Shown here: one piece after another, positions 44,827-55,099 of the stretch | Layout of the letters: every line of letters begins with the position of its first letter | Position numbering within the stretch: the stretch's first letter is position 1 | From: Lepraria neglecta | Lineage: Eukaryota; Ascomycota; Lecanoromycetes; Lecanorales; Stereocaulaceae | Assembly (NCBI GenBank): GCA_033220425.1 | Contig: CM065653.1 | Span: 2,356,001 to 2,420,000, forward strand | Direction of reading: 5' to 3' | Length of the DNA: 64,000 nt | Notes under the pieces: generated by a model | The model's database searches: none | What the model saw: the letters and a program-made list of their open reading frames with translations, nothing else | Told to the model about the DNA's origin: nothing | Translations under genes and position numbers: made by a program

Positions 44827-46260
44827 TCAAGCCGGAATGATAGCACCAAAATGGTCAATCTTGAAGCGCATGCCATTAACGCTGTGTTTGTAGCCTTCCC
44901 GAACAACCTGGACCTGGGAATCATACGCAAGTGAGCCTGGAGCCTCATAGCTGAAGTCAGTCTGGACCTCAACCATGAGCTCCGTGCTGCCACGAGTTGG
45001 GAGTCTGATCAGGAAGCAACGCCTCCGTATGTCACGAGCCCAAGTGACGGAGACGATAGGGATCTCGTCATTTGGAAGAGTACGATACCCATCAGCGAGC
45101 TGAAAGTTGCAGCATTCGTCGATCTTGTCCATGATAGCTTTGATTGAAAGTGTGTACTGGTGAGCGTAATCGCGTGAGCGTGGGCTGTACATTTCGAAAA
45201 CGATCCTCGCCTTCTTGATGAACTTTGCATTACCACCGAGACCGTTCAGTATCGAGGTAATCCATGAGGCTCTGTCAGTCTTATCGCGGCTTTCTTTTCT
45301 CTGGTGACCCCATGTTGATAATGCCACGAATGCGAAGGAGATGTTACTGAAGACGATGGGAAGGATCTCTTCGCACATTTGACGATTGACGAGAAGGAGG
45401 TCAAAACTTGAAGATGGTAATACATGGATACCATGGTCAGCTGGTGCAGTCCTGAGCACTGCCCGATCGACAATTGCAGGCTCAATTGTGTGGTAGGTCG
45501 GCTCGAGCGGTAAGTGGCGGTAGATCAGGCGTGTTACCTCGGGTGGAAGTTTGCCAAAGTAGTTGACAGGTGTTGATGTCAATTTTTGGTGGCGTTGGAA
45601 CCAACAATTCATGCGCAAAGCGAATTCGTCCGCGTCCGGCAGACGACTGAATCCCACAACGAATATGGTGATCTTGAGCCCAACAAGCCCTTTGAGAGTA
45701 AAGCCAAAAGTCTTTGCTACGATGCCTTTCTTTGAACGCTTGGCTCCTGGCGCCGCTTCGAATTCGAAGCGGACATGATTGATGTTTCTAGAAGGATATG
45801 TGGCCAGCTTTTCTAGCATCTGGAGCAGCATGTTGGCGCTCTCTTTGTTGTGCCAGTTCAAGTCACAGGTGATCGTACGGATGTGACCGACATTCGCAGG
45901 CTTGATGTGCTTCAGGAAGGCCAGAGCGACCTCACAACCATGCACCACGGGACCTTTTCTGAGGGTGCTGGACTTGAAGTTAAATTGAGTTTGGCCAAAA
46001 ATTTGGTTGCTGATCTCATCGACAAAGCTGGGCAAGCCTTGTAGCAAGGGTAGCGTTGACGGCTTTTTTGGCCATTTGGCGGGATTCGAGCCTAGGAACT
46101 CGAGCTCGACTTGTTGTGGTGTTATGTATGAAAATACTTTGGCCCGAATTCTGGGAGGGAGCTGCTCCAGGAGCTTCAAAGGGTTGGATGATGCCATGGC
46201 TGACGAAGACGCTTCAGACTTGTGATGCTCGACCGAAGTCGAAGGCTTGGATGTAGTCAT
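44827..46260 (-). CDS. F-box-like protein with two F-box-type motifs
   Basis: A single exon of 477 residues. Two short motifs look like F-box starts: LLEQLPPRIRAKVFSYITPQ near residue 29 and YFGKLPPEVTRLIYRHLPLE near residue 233. Each is followed by a similar run of about 180 residues with matching landmarks (VDEISNQIFGQTQFNF versus VNRQMCEEILPIVFSNISFA; then a segment on gene-specific beta/alpha sequence). This suggests an internal duplication of an F-box-plus-substrate-domain module, as in fungal families of expanded F-box-like proteins. Binding to Skp1 is inferred only. A repeat-containing region lies upstream. Confidence 0.7.
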   Translation of the reverse strand: MTTSKPSTSVEHHKSEASSSAMASSNPLKLLEQLPPRIRAKVFSYITPQQVELEFLGSNPAKWPKKPSTLPLLQGLPSFVDEISNQIFGQTQFNFKSSTLRKGPVVHGCEVALAFLKHIKPANVGHIRTITCDLNWHNKESANMLLQMLEKLATYPSRNINHVRFEFEAAPGAKRSKKGIVAKTFGFTLKGLVGLKITIFVVGFSRLPDADEFALRMNCWFQRHQKLTSTPVNYFGKLPPEVTRLIYRHLPLEPTYHTIEPAIVDRAVLRTAPADHGIHVLPSSSFDLLLVNRQMCEEILPIVFSNISFAFVALSTWGHQRKESRDKTDRASWITSILNGLGGNAKFIKKARIVFEMYSPRSRDYAHQYTLSIKAIMDKIDECCNFQLADGYRTLPNDEIPIVSVTWARDIRRRCFLIRLPTRGSTELMVEVQTDFSYEAPGSLAYDSQVQVVREGYKHSVNGMRFKIDHFGAIIPA

Positions 46261-47162
46261 GACTGTGGGGCGTGTTTCTGACTTGCGAAGTGTGAGTGAG
46301 GTTGGAAGCTGAAAGCGGAAAATGACCTTTGGCTATGAGCTCAGTGTTATCAAAAGTATCGAGTCTACTGACCCTTGACACGATCACCGTCACTGGCTGT
46401 GAGCCAAGTGAGTTGGAACGTAATGAGGGTCGAATTCCTTTGATAAGATCACCTGTATCGGCTACAGGACATGTATTTTCAAAAGTATTAAGTAAAGTTA
46501 CCTTCGGAAAGATGACCTTCAAGGGATATGAGCCGAGTGTCGTCAGAGAGTTGAGAGGCAGTAAATGCTTGAAAAGACACAAGACTTGCTTCACTTAGAT
46601 TGGAAGAAACGAATATCAGGGGGAACATTCCGGCATTTCTAGAAAAGTCTCGACAGCAGGAAGCAGTGAGGGGCAATGCGTTGGGCAAGGCCCCAGTGTG
46701 GGCATGATCTTTGGGTATGCAGTGAAGCCATGAAAGCAAAGAGAGGGGAAAGTTCCCATCGATCTAGCTATACATGCGGGATTGAGAAGTGTAAATGGTT
46801 AGGGTAAGAATCCCGGGAATGTTTTGGCACCTGGGACAGATGATGTTGACTGGTCATTTTTAGAGGACTGATACGGATCTAACTTGCGGCTGCCTAGGTC
46901 TAGTCCCCTCTCGTGGAACCACTGCACGAAGCAACCTGCGTCCAGAAATAATGAAGGTGGGGGCTTTGGTCAGAAGATTCAAACAGTCGTCCTCCTGTAC
47001 TACCACCTCTCCTACTTCCAACCTGAGAGTATCTACCCACCTTCTTTAGTTTCGATAAGGCTTCAACCCCGCGCTTCTTCCACATTGAAAGGCTACCAAC
47101 CGACTATTCCGACCATCTTTAAGGTATCAACCTTCATCTTCTCGCAACATCAAACTGAAGCA
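46261..47162. other. divergent promoter region with diverged repeats
   Basis: It lies between the F-box-like gene (minus) and the E2 gene (plus). The part near 46320-46560 holds repeated sequence described separately. The E2 leader near 47100-47160 has pyrimidine-rich sequence. No other gene seen. Confidence 0.45.
46325..46560. repeat. two diverged ~129-bp tandem repeats
   Basis: Translated on the minus strand the two copies are clear in one frame: LGSYPLKVIFPKVTLLNTFE and LGSQPVTVIVSRVSRLDTFD, 43 codons apart. At DNA level the shared words include TGAGCC, AAAAGTAT and GACCTT. The frame is open at 46214-46594. This may be an old duplicated upstream segment or part of a former exon of the F-box-like gene. 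Confidence 0.45.
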
Positions 47163-47725
47163 ATGGCACAAAAGCGAATTGTGAAGGCAAGTTACCCATG
47201 GAATCTACGCATACAACCGCTGAGATCCGCTCTAGGAGTACAGCGAGCTGCAGAAGAAGCCTCTGGATGGAATGAGGATCAGCCTGCCCTCAGAAGCAGA
47301 CATGCATCAATGGCAGATTCTCATCGATGGCCCCAAAGGCTCTCCATATGAGGTATAACACCAATATACAAGCTCAGCTTCCTATCCATCTCATTAACAC
47401 CACCTAGGGCGGCGTGTTCACTCTCCACCTCAGCCTCCCCACCGAGTACCCCTTCAAACCTCCCACCCTCAGCTTCAAAACCAAGATCTACCATCCGAAT
47501 GTCACAAACGACGATAAGGGCAGCATGTGCCTGGGTATGCTAAGAGCAGATGAGTGGAAGCCATCCTCAAAGATTGAGGCTGTGCTCAGCTTTGCCAAAG
47601 CACTACTGCTCGAGCCTCAACCAGATGATGCGGTAGAGGGAGGTATCGCTAGGGAGTACAAGGAGAACAAGAAGGAGTTCATCAAGAACGCTAAGGCGTG
47701 GACGAAGCAGTACGCGAAGAAGTAA
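47163..47725 (+). CDS. ubiquitin-conjugating enzyme E2
   Basis: Three exons (47163-47186, 47236-47352, 47408-47725) give 152 residues, the usual size of a bare UBC fold. It carries ubiquitin or a related modifier as a thioester. The sequence shows YPFKPPTLSF, the HPN motif (IYHPNV) and active-site Cys88 in GSMCLGML, then LLLEPQPDDAV. The first exon codes only MAQKRIVK. The first intron begins GCAAGT, not GT, and is therefore a GC-AG intron; the frame closes exactly with it, and the next exon resumes EYSELQKKPLDGMRISLP. The second intron is GTATAA...CCTAG. Overall it is closest in feel to UBC4/5-like or related fungal class I E2 enzymes; the subfamily is not decided. Confidence 0.9.
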
Positions 47726-48572
47726 GGGGAGGTTCAATACAAACATGGCCGGATTCCCCGTAATAAGGTGGAGACGATGGGTTCCTTGACCATGATTTAT
47801 GAGATATGTGTGCATGCATGAGCGGGCTTCAAGGTAGAGCAAGGTCGTCTGGACATTCAAGCTTCCTATTACTGTGGCAGGCGTCCACCTTCTACGTCTA
47901 CTCTTTTGGTCTCAAGCCCAGATATATCTTACGCGCGTGGTATCAGCCCGTTCCTCTCACCATGAAATCGGCCCATCTCTGCTGTTAAGATGCACTGCCT
48001 CCGGTGTTCTGCCCTACACTCAGCATGTGGGGCTGCAAATGTCCTCTCCGATGCCTTTTTGCTTCGGGAGTTTACCCCCAAAAATGTGTCGACGTAAGAG
48101 CTTCCAGCACCAAAGTAGTATATACTATCATGCATCTACTAACTTCCACTGAACAAGCCTAGACCGTGCTTATCGATAGAGAACCATCAAGCTAAGCTGC
48201 TAAGTTTCAGATTTGTGAAACTCCAAAATTCATAGACGGACACCTGCCATGATTCGTCGGCTCAGCAGGTTTAAGCGCGCGACTCGGTAACCCTAACCCA
48301 AAATAAAACAAGCTCCAAGCGAACCATGCAGATCACTGCATTCGAAGAATCCATTGCCGCAAATAGAGCTCTTAGCGGCATATGAAGGGGCCAAAATTCT
48401 TCGGAACCCTTCGTGTCCTTGGAAGATGCAAAGGTTTTGAAAAGAAAATGCGCGTGGATCCCGGCGCAGGATTCGCTGCTGCGTACATCGTCTGTCGTTA
48501 TTGCATACTCTCATGATGATCCCTTGAATATACGTAAATTATATACAACAACGCTTGTTTCACAGGCACGGC
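47726..48572. other. intergenic; may hide a signal-peptide exon
   Basis: No gene recognised. A good acceptor (TTTCACAG, ending at about 48564) just before the next gene suggests that gene has an upstream exon, which I could not place. A short TAACCCTAACCC stretch near 48288-48299 is two telomere-like units only. Confidence 0.4.
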
Positions 48573-51097
48573 ATGGCCAATTCGTCAGCCGCTCCCATTG
48601 TTGTCCCGCCTAGCGAAGCATGGTGAGTATTGTTGGAATCCTAATCGTTTAGCTACCCTAAGGCTATACAACTGACATGTCGACAGGGACGGTAACGATG
48701 GCCCCTGGTCCACCTTCAACATACACGTCGGAACACCTCCACAACCTGCTCGCGTGCTTCTCTCAACAGCCTCGGGGGAGTCGTGGGTGATATCGGCGAA
48801 CACGACGCAAGGAGGATGCCTCAGTACGGACCCTTCCACCTGTGCACAATCGCGGGGTGCACTATTCAACTTGAACGCATCGTCTACGTGGAAAGATCAG
48901 GGAATATTCGGAGTAGGGCTGGAAGTCAACCTGCCAGACTATGTAGGGAACTACGACAATGGTGACTACGGTTTGGACACTTTAGGCGTGGGTTTGCCAG
49001 GAAGCGGCCCAAGCCTGGATAATATGGTGGTGGCTGCTTTAGCTACCAAGGATTTTTACCTGGGATACCTTGGAGTCACCATCCACCCAACGAACTTCAG
49101 TGAATTCAACGATCCGCATCCAAGTTTCCTGTCTACGCTGAAGTCGAGTGGCAAGATACCTAGCTTGTCGTATGGATACTCAGCTGGGGCGCAGTACCGT
49201 AAGGCATAGACTTGCAACGACCAATGTTTCAAATCTGACTAACTGCTATTAGGTCTCAAGAAAGCTCTGGGGACGTTGACCTTGGGAGGTTATGATGCAT
49301 CCAAGTTCACTCCAAACGATGTCGACTTTCTATTCGCGGCCGACATATCACGAGATTTGGTGGTTGGCTTGCAAGACATCACTTTCAGTGATTCGAAAAC
49401 ACAAAACGAGCCGCTGCTCAAGGAGGGCATTCTAACTTTTATTGACGCCACCGTGCCACATATATGGCTGCCTCAAGATGCTTGCACACTCTTTGAAAAC
49501 GCCTTTGGCCTTACATACAACAGCACGGTCGACAGATATCTCGTGAACAATACCCTTCACACTCAATTGCAAGCACAGAACGCCAGTGTCTCTTTCGTAC
49601 TCGGCAACCAAGTCAATGGAGGCACTACAGTCACCATTACCTTGCCATATGAGGCCTTTGATCTCCAAGTCGGTCCGCCCATCGTTGATACAACACAGAA
49701 TTACTTCCCGCTCCGTCGAGCTGCTAATAGCACCCAATATACTATAGGTCGAACATTCCTTCAAGAATCGTATGTCGTCTCACTCCGCTATGACTACAGG
49801 CACTCACATTGATAGATATCTTATCGTCAATTACGAGCAATCTAATTTCTCCATTTCTCAAAACATATGGGAAGAAAACACCCCTTCACAGATCCTCAGC
49901 ATCGATGCAGCCAACACTACAACCCCAACAAAGATAACCAAAGTCCAACAAACAACATCTAAATCCATCTCCACTGGCGCAATCATCGGCATAGCGGTTC
50001 CTGTCGTCGCTCTCACCATTGTCGCTGCCATTGCAATCTTCTTTTTCATACGGAGACGGCGGAGAAGGAGAAGAGAGAAGGAAGAACGAGAAAAGATCGA
50101 TGATGTCGAACCGTTCCAGAAAGCCGAAATGGACGCCACTTCCAAAGTTCTCCCTGGAGAACTCTATGCCGAAGGCAAGGCGGGAGAAGTGGACAGCTCG
50201 TCGAAGATCGAAATGCAGGGCAGCGAAGTTAACATATCGGCGCATGACAAGAACACAGCAGAGATGGAAGGAACAAGAGGAGTTGCGGAGATGGAGGGCA
50301 CGAAAGGCGGAACAGAAATGGAGGGCACGAAAGGCGGAGCAGAAATGGAGGGCAGTCGACAGAACGCTGAAATGGAAGGAAGTGGTTTCGCTCCAGTGGA
50401 GATGTATGCAGGAGATCACGGCCTCTACGAACTACCATCGCCAGAAACAGCAGCAACAGAGGGAAGTGACGTACCCTCACCCCTCGGCGGTAGCAGAAGG
50501 AACAGGAGAAGCCGCATAGCGTCATGGAATCGACGGCAGAAACCCACGCCAAGCGTACCACAGTCCGAGAGCAGCGAGATCTCCCCCGACAGCGCAGAAC
50601 CCGATCGAAGAAGCGGCGCCGCCGGAATGTGGACAGGGCATGGCCCGCGGGACACTGCGAGCACCCAGGACATGTCATCACCCACGAGCGAGAGTAGCAG
50701 AAGCCGTCAAAGGAACCGAGGCGATCTACTAACCCAGCGACTGGATCGTGCATCGCGAAGCCATCTTCCACCCGACATCTCATCCCCAAGCGACAGCAGC
50801 CGCGAGCGCCCTAGACAACCGATTGAAAGCACCTACAGTCGCAATACCGCACTCTCGTCCACGAGCGATGGTAGTAGAGAACGCCTCGACAGTGGCGCAG
50901 ATGCATGGAACCGCCGATTTGGCAGTTCACCTAGAAGTCTGACACCGAATGATATTTCCTCACCGAGCGATAGGAGTCGACGGGGGATAGAGCGGTTGGG
51001 GAGCGCAGCGAGTGGTGGTTCGGGAGGGCTCAGTAGTCCGAGTAATTACCAGACGCCGAGTGGAGGGTCACCGCAGCCGCCTCGGAATTTCTTCTGA
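48573..51097 (+). CDS. pepsin-like membrane protein lacking the first catalytic Asp
   Basis: Four exons (48573-48622, 48687-49198, 49253-49769, 49816-51097) close in phase to 786 residues. The first 360 residues have the fungal pepsin-like (family A1) fold: WDGNDGPWSTFNIHVGTPPQ at the start, LGTLTLGGYDASKFTPND midway, GILTFIDATVPHIWLPQDAC as the second lobe, TIGRTFLQES near the end. Where D-T-G is expected after the first strand the protein has S43-T-A (VLLSTASGESWV); the second lobe keeps Asp but reads D-A-T. It is therefore probably not an active protease. Many N-glycosylation sites, a membrane helix at about 414-438 followed by eight Arg, and a 350-residue Ser/Arg/Glu-rich cytoplasmic tail with repeats follow. 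This suggests a surface sensor or wall protein (inference). No signal peptide is present from this ATG, so an upstream exon is likely. Confidence 0.85.
50260..50395 (+). repeat. in-frame coding minisatellite (AEMEGTKGG)
   Basis: Five imperfect 30-bp units encode AEMEGTRGV, AEMEGTKGG, TEMEGTKGG, AEMEGSRQN and AEMEGSGF in the cytoplasmic tail of the pepsin-like membrane protein. The core is GAGATGGAGGGCA. All units keep the frame. Confidence 0.85.
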
Positions 51098-51700
51098 TCT
51101 AGAGGCGTTGTGTTGGTATGGGTTACTGGATACCCTTTGTTTGGCTAATAGATGGGGGGGTTATTTACGATTTATGAATTGGAAGCTGTAGGATAGCATG
51201 GCGAGGTGTAAGGATACATGTTGATATTAGATGGCTATGGATTGAATTTATCCATGTCGAATATATCCATCCAATAGAGCATGTAGAGCGTCTCTTGAAT
51301 CATGACTCCTCACTTTCAATCGATTATCTGATATCGTGCCAACTTCTGATTCGAGAAAACCAACGGCTTTGAAGTAGTCTAAAGTCCTGCAATATATAGA
51401 CGCTACGTCCCTGAAGCCAGGTTTGACACTTCACTATAGTTCGGAGCAGTTTTCGACAATTCTCGAAGCCTTTGATCAGCAGGATTACCTGTCCATTTAT
51501 CAATATCCATACTACAGCTAGAATATCTATACTAATATACAGCTAAACATTCATGGAAGCAGCATTTAGCATACTTCAAACGGCTTATGATCGTACAGAT
51601 ACGGCCCTCCAATGAATCAATCCCTTCAAGCAAGAGTAACTCCCTACGCCTTGCTAAACCATGCTCCAATGCAACATCGCACCTCTCACGGCTTGTTCAA
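51098..51700. other. convergent 3' region, nothing seen
   Basis: AT-rich sequence between the 3' ends of the pepsin-like gene (plus) and the PHD gene (minus). Confidence 0.5.
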
Positions 51701-53305
51701 TCATGCTCCCACCCCAATAGGAACAGCCCCTGCCCCATGTGGATTACCCGCATTCAACCAAGGCATGCCACGAGGACCCTCCCAGCCACGGAACCCCTTC
51801 CATAAATGACTGTAGGTGACAACGTCTTCATCAATCAACAAACTCAAATCCTCATCTTCAGGCGGAAGCACAACACCATTCCCAGGCTTCGGATAAGGCA
51901 GCGGTTCCGGCTCGATGTAGACCTCGTAATACTCTTCCTCCTCCAGCGGCGCATGACCAGGACGGACAGGTTGTGGTTCCACAATAAGAGGCACAGGAAC
52001 TAGCGGAGCGGGCCTGAAAATCGGTAAATCCTCATGTAAAGTGCTAGCATGTAAGAGCAAGCTGACAAGCTCATTCTTCTCCAGGCTCTTGAGATATGTC
52101 CGCTTCTCAGCCAGCGTCATTTTCTGATCAGCCACTTTACCAGCTATGTGCGCTTTCTCTTCCCGCATAACCTCACAGTCCGTGCAAATCCATTCTTTCT
52201 CTTCGAATTGTATGACGGTGGGCGTGATGGGACGGTCATGGCAGAATTGATGCCAGGGCGTGTTGCACCCGTCGCAGAAGACTATTTGGTTGGAATTGGG
52301 AGAGTGGCCACGACCACAGTTGATGCATACGGCTGCTTCGCCGGGTTTTCGGCGCTTCTTGGGTTTCTGTGATGCTATTGTTGGTGGTGCGGACATCGGT
52401 GTGTTTTGATTGGATTTTCGGGCGGAGGTGGATGGCTCGAGGACAACGGGGGAGTATGTTTGGATAGGATTGATGCGCCGGCCGGAGCTCGTGATTGCTA
52501 GAGGTGTGAATTCTTCAGAGGCATCAGTATCGTCAGCGTCATCTTCATCATCAGAGCCACGCTTCCTCTTCTTTTTGGCTACGTGCCCGAGTAGGCCTGC
52601 TGAGCTGCCTCCAGCTCTGCTACCTCTAGGTCGTCCTCCGCGATTAATTGTCTTGCTGCCCCGAGGCCGTCCTCCTTTGTTTTTCTCCTTTGGAGTAGAA
52701 TTGGTGGAATCGACGCCATCTCTAGTAATGGCCCCTCCTCGAGATGAGATGCCCGCCCTGCTACCTCTTGGTCTACCACCTTTGTTTTTGCCTCTTGTAG
52801 GAGTTTCGACTTTCACGCCGGCAGCGGCAGCTATTTCTGCCGTAACACTGTTTTGTCCTTCTACCTTAACTTTAGGTCTTCTGCCTCCTCTGCCTCTCCT
52901 TCCTCCTGTCTTGACTCCTCCTCTTTTCACCTTGAGTATTGGCGTAGTCGTAGGCGCGGCATCTAAATCTTGACTTGTAACCATGCGACTGAGGACCGCA
53001 TCCCTTGCTGCTTCCCATTCTGGAGTATCCTGCAGAATTGAATCGGCATTGTTGAGCGCCGAGCTTTGGTTTGCGGCGAAGGTGGGGTGGGAGTATGTAG
53101 AATCGTTACTACCGGCTACGGTTTGTGCCAATCGGGCATCTGGTCGTGCAGCCGTCTCAATCAAGTTGTTGGGGCGGGGAGTGGAATGGTGTGGGGCGAC
53201 ATCTCCGGCGGGGGAGGGGGGGCCTGTGTCGGGGTTGGAGAGACTGTGTGACCGTCCGGACTTGGGGGACATGTTCCAATCCGAATCTTCCGTTGTGGAG
53301 CTCAT
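51701..53305 (-). CDS. PHD-finger and AT-hook chromatin protein
   Basis: A single exon of 534 residues. A C4HC3 PHD finger lies at 327-377: C327 and C330 in CINC, C344 and C347 in CDGC, H352, C355, then C374 and C377 in WICTDC. PHD fingers read histone H3 tails. Upstream are several AT-hook-like motifs: GGRRGRGGRRP at 134-144 and GGRPRGS at 176, 211 and 223, which bind AT-rich minor groove. A basic cluster (KKKRKRG) and acidic run follow. The C-terminal third is Pro/Glu-rich and ends in a Gly/Pro/Trp-containing tail. Proteins of this layout occur in fungal chromatin complexes; I cannot name the orthologue. Confidence 0.88.
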   Translation of the reverse strand: MSSTTEDSDWNMSPKSGRSHSLSNPDTGPPSPAGDVAPHHSTPRPNNLIETAARPDARLAQTVAGSNDSTYSHPTFAANQSSALNNADSILQDTPEWEAARDAVLSRMVTSQDLDAAPTTTPILKVKRGGVKTGGRRGRGGRRPKVKVEGQNSVTAEIAAAAGVKVETPTRGKNKGGRPRGSRAGISSRGGAITRDGVDSTNSTPKEKNKGGRPRGSKTINRGGRPRGSRAGGSSAGLLGHVAKKKRKRGSDDEDDADDTDASEEFTPLAITSSGRRINPIQTYSPVVLEPSTSARKSNQNTPMSAPPTIASQKPKKRRKPGEAAVCINCGRGHSPNSNQIVFCDGCNTPWHQFCHDRPITPTVIQFEEKEWICTDCEVMREEKAHIAGKVADQKMTLAEKRTYLKSLEKNELVSLLLHASTLHEDLPIFRPAPLVPVPLIVEPQPVRPGHAPLEEEEYYEVYIEPEPLPYPKPGNGVVLPPEDEDLSLLIDEDVVTYSHLWKGFRGWEGPRGMPWLNAGNPHGAGAVPIGVGA

Positions 53306-54030
53306 TGGGGAAATTTTTGCTGCTGCTCATTTGTTGAAGACTAGAATGTTGTTTGAGAACTAAAAGTTGTAGAGAATGGTTCCTGGTCTTGGCATTCGAT
53401 ATGGAAGCCACTACCGAGCAACGAGTACTAGTGGGTTTTTGTTTAAGGTGCTTTCGATCATACTCTTCAACTTCGCTTGCCTTGCCCGGGACCCGTAGTT
53501 TTCTGAATGCTGTGGGGCCATGCCTGCTATAATCTCAGGACGCGAAGTTTCTTCTAGTATTCCCTATCTACTCTACTTCGCAGAGCATGTTTCGTTCATT
53601 CGTCATCTCGATCCTCCATCAAATAAAGCAATATGCCACCCAAACAGTGGCTCGCCTTTGGTAGCACTAGATCATGTTGAATGTGAAGAATCTGAGATTG
53701 CACGAAGACTCAAGTCGTGAAGATAAGAGTAATACTAGTCCATCACAGCTTGGATGCTTTAGACACTCGAGTGCCTACATATTGCAAGCTGGGCGGCGCC
53801 GGTGTCAAGAAGCTGTGCGTGCCTGCCACTTGTGAGTGAAGTCTAACTGTAACGGCCCGTCTAAACCCCTTCTCCCATCATGAACCTTGACAATTCCGTC
53901 CCTCGAGTAATTGACATCGTTACGGCACAATAACCCTACGACGCAGTTTTGTGAAAGCTGTCATGCTGGGGGCGAGCATCTTGAGGCGGCTGAGTCGTGG
54001 CGCTGAGTCGAGCTGGACGGCACCATGAAA
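53306..54030. other. PHD promoter side, then decayed spacer
   Basis: 725 bp between the PHD gene and the transposon. No gene seen. A short open frame at 53520-53720 is unsupported. Confidence 0.45.
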
Positions 54031-54051
54031 TCTAAGCCAACGCTGTTGATG

Positions 54052-54140
54052 GTTTAAAGCGTCTGGTTTGAAAGGCAAACTAGACTACGGACTGCTTAAC
54101 TTAAATAGTCGGTCCAGTTTGAAAGTCAGACGCTTTAAAC
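54052..54140. repeat. left foldback of the transposon
   Basis: Perfect 14-bp arms GTTTAAAGCGTCTG (54052-54065) and its reverse complement (54127-54140), with weaker pairing continuing inward. A 20-bp perfect palindrome, ACTAATAGTC followed by its complement, lies just inside at 54148-54167. Confidence 0.75.
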
Positions 54141-54751
54141 TGTTTAGACTAATAGTCGACTATTAGTTTTAGATAGTTTAAAGGGTTGGGGTATTGAAAA
54201 GGAGCATGGTTTTAGTATAAATCTCACTGAAATTAGGTAACCCCAAGCTCAAGCTCGGTGCGAGTTTCCTTAGGGAGTGGAATGTCAGCCCGTAAGGCTA
54301 GTCGAGAGTTTATAGTAATGTGATGTTACGGCTTGGCCTTTGCTTACTGTTTATGTTGATACGCGCTCCGGACTAGCGGCTGCCCTTCCTGTATTTATCT
54401 TCTCTCCTTAGATATATTCTCCTAGTCTAATTACACCCCTATAACTTTGACTCTAGGCAGGCCCCTGACAGGGTATCCCTTTCCTTGTGAGCGGTTGCAG
54501 CACCGTAGGTAAATAGTTGATCCGGCCGTCTTGGCATAAAACCTTAATTCAAAGCGGTTAGCTAGCTTTTAGTGTAATCAACCCTCATACAATCGGTACT
54601 TAAATATACACGCGATTTTGGTGTAAATCGAGGTACCACATCTATATGTGTCGCTTTCGAATTGTTCCGAAGAAGTACGTCTTACAATTTTCGATAATTC
54701 TGCTCGTTTTAAACCTCCTTACCCTCCAGTACCTCTGCTATAGGACGATAT

Positions 54752-55035
54752 CGAGTCAATCTATCTTCAACGGCGCCGGTGGCATATCAGGAGCATCCTA
54801 ACGATGCTTAATATCCTTCCTAGGGACCAGCAGGATCGATTTCTGTACTGGAAAGAGGAATTGATGCCTGTCATGGATCGCTTATCTCTGGATCTGCAAG
54901 TAGGATTGACGGGGTAGCTGGACCAATTGAACCTGGGCAAGCAAGAGGAGGAGCTGTACCATCGGATATATATCGAACTGAGTGTCAAGAGCGTGGAATA
55001 ACGACGAGATCATCTAGAAGAGCTATACAACCGCC
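54752..55035 (+). pseudogene. unplaced coding relic inside the transposon
   Basis: One frame reads NILPRDQQDRFLYWKEELMP, VMDRLSLDLQVGLTG, a stop, QLNLGKQEEELYHRIYIELS, a stop, and DHLEELYNRLLGDSKRG. It is helical and charged and does not look like the adjacent transposase frame. It may be the eroded N-terminal or linker part of the transposase ORF, or a captured host fragment. Confidence 0.3.
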
Positions 55036-55099
55036 TGCTTGGCGACAGCAAGAGGGGCTCACCCGAGACGAGCTGCGTACCCACGTCCGTGCTGAGCTT

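Noticed and set aside
48288-48299. TAACCCTAACCC, telomere-like
   Set aside because: Only two units, inside a gene-dense region; too short to mean a chromosome end or fusion.
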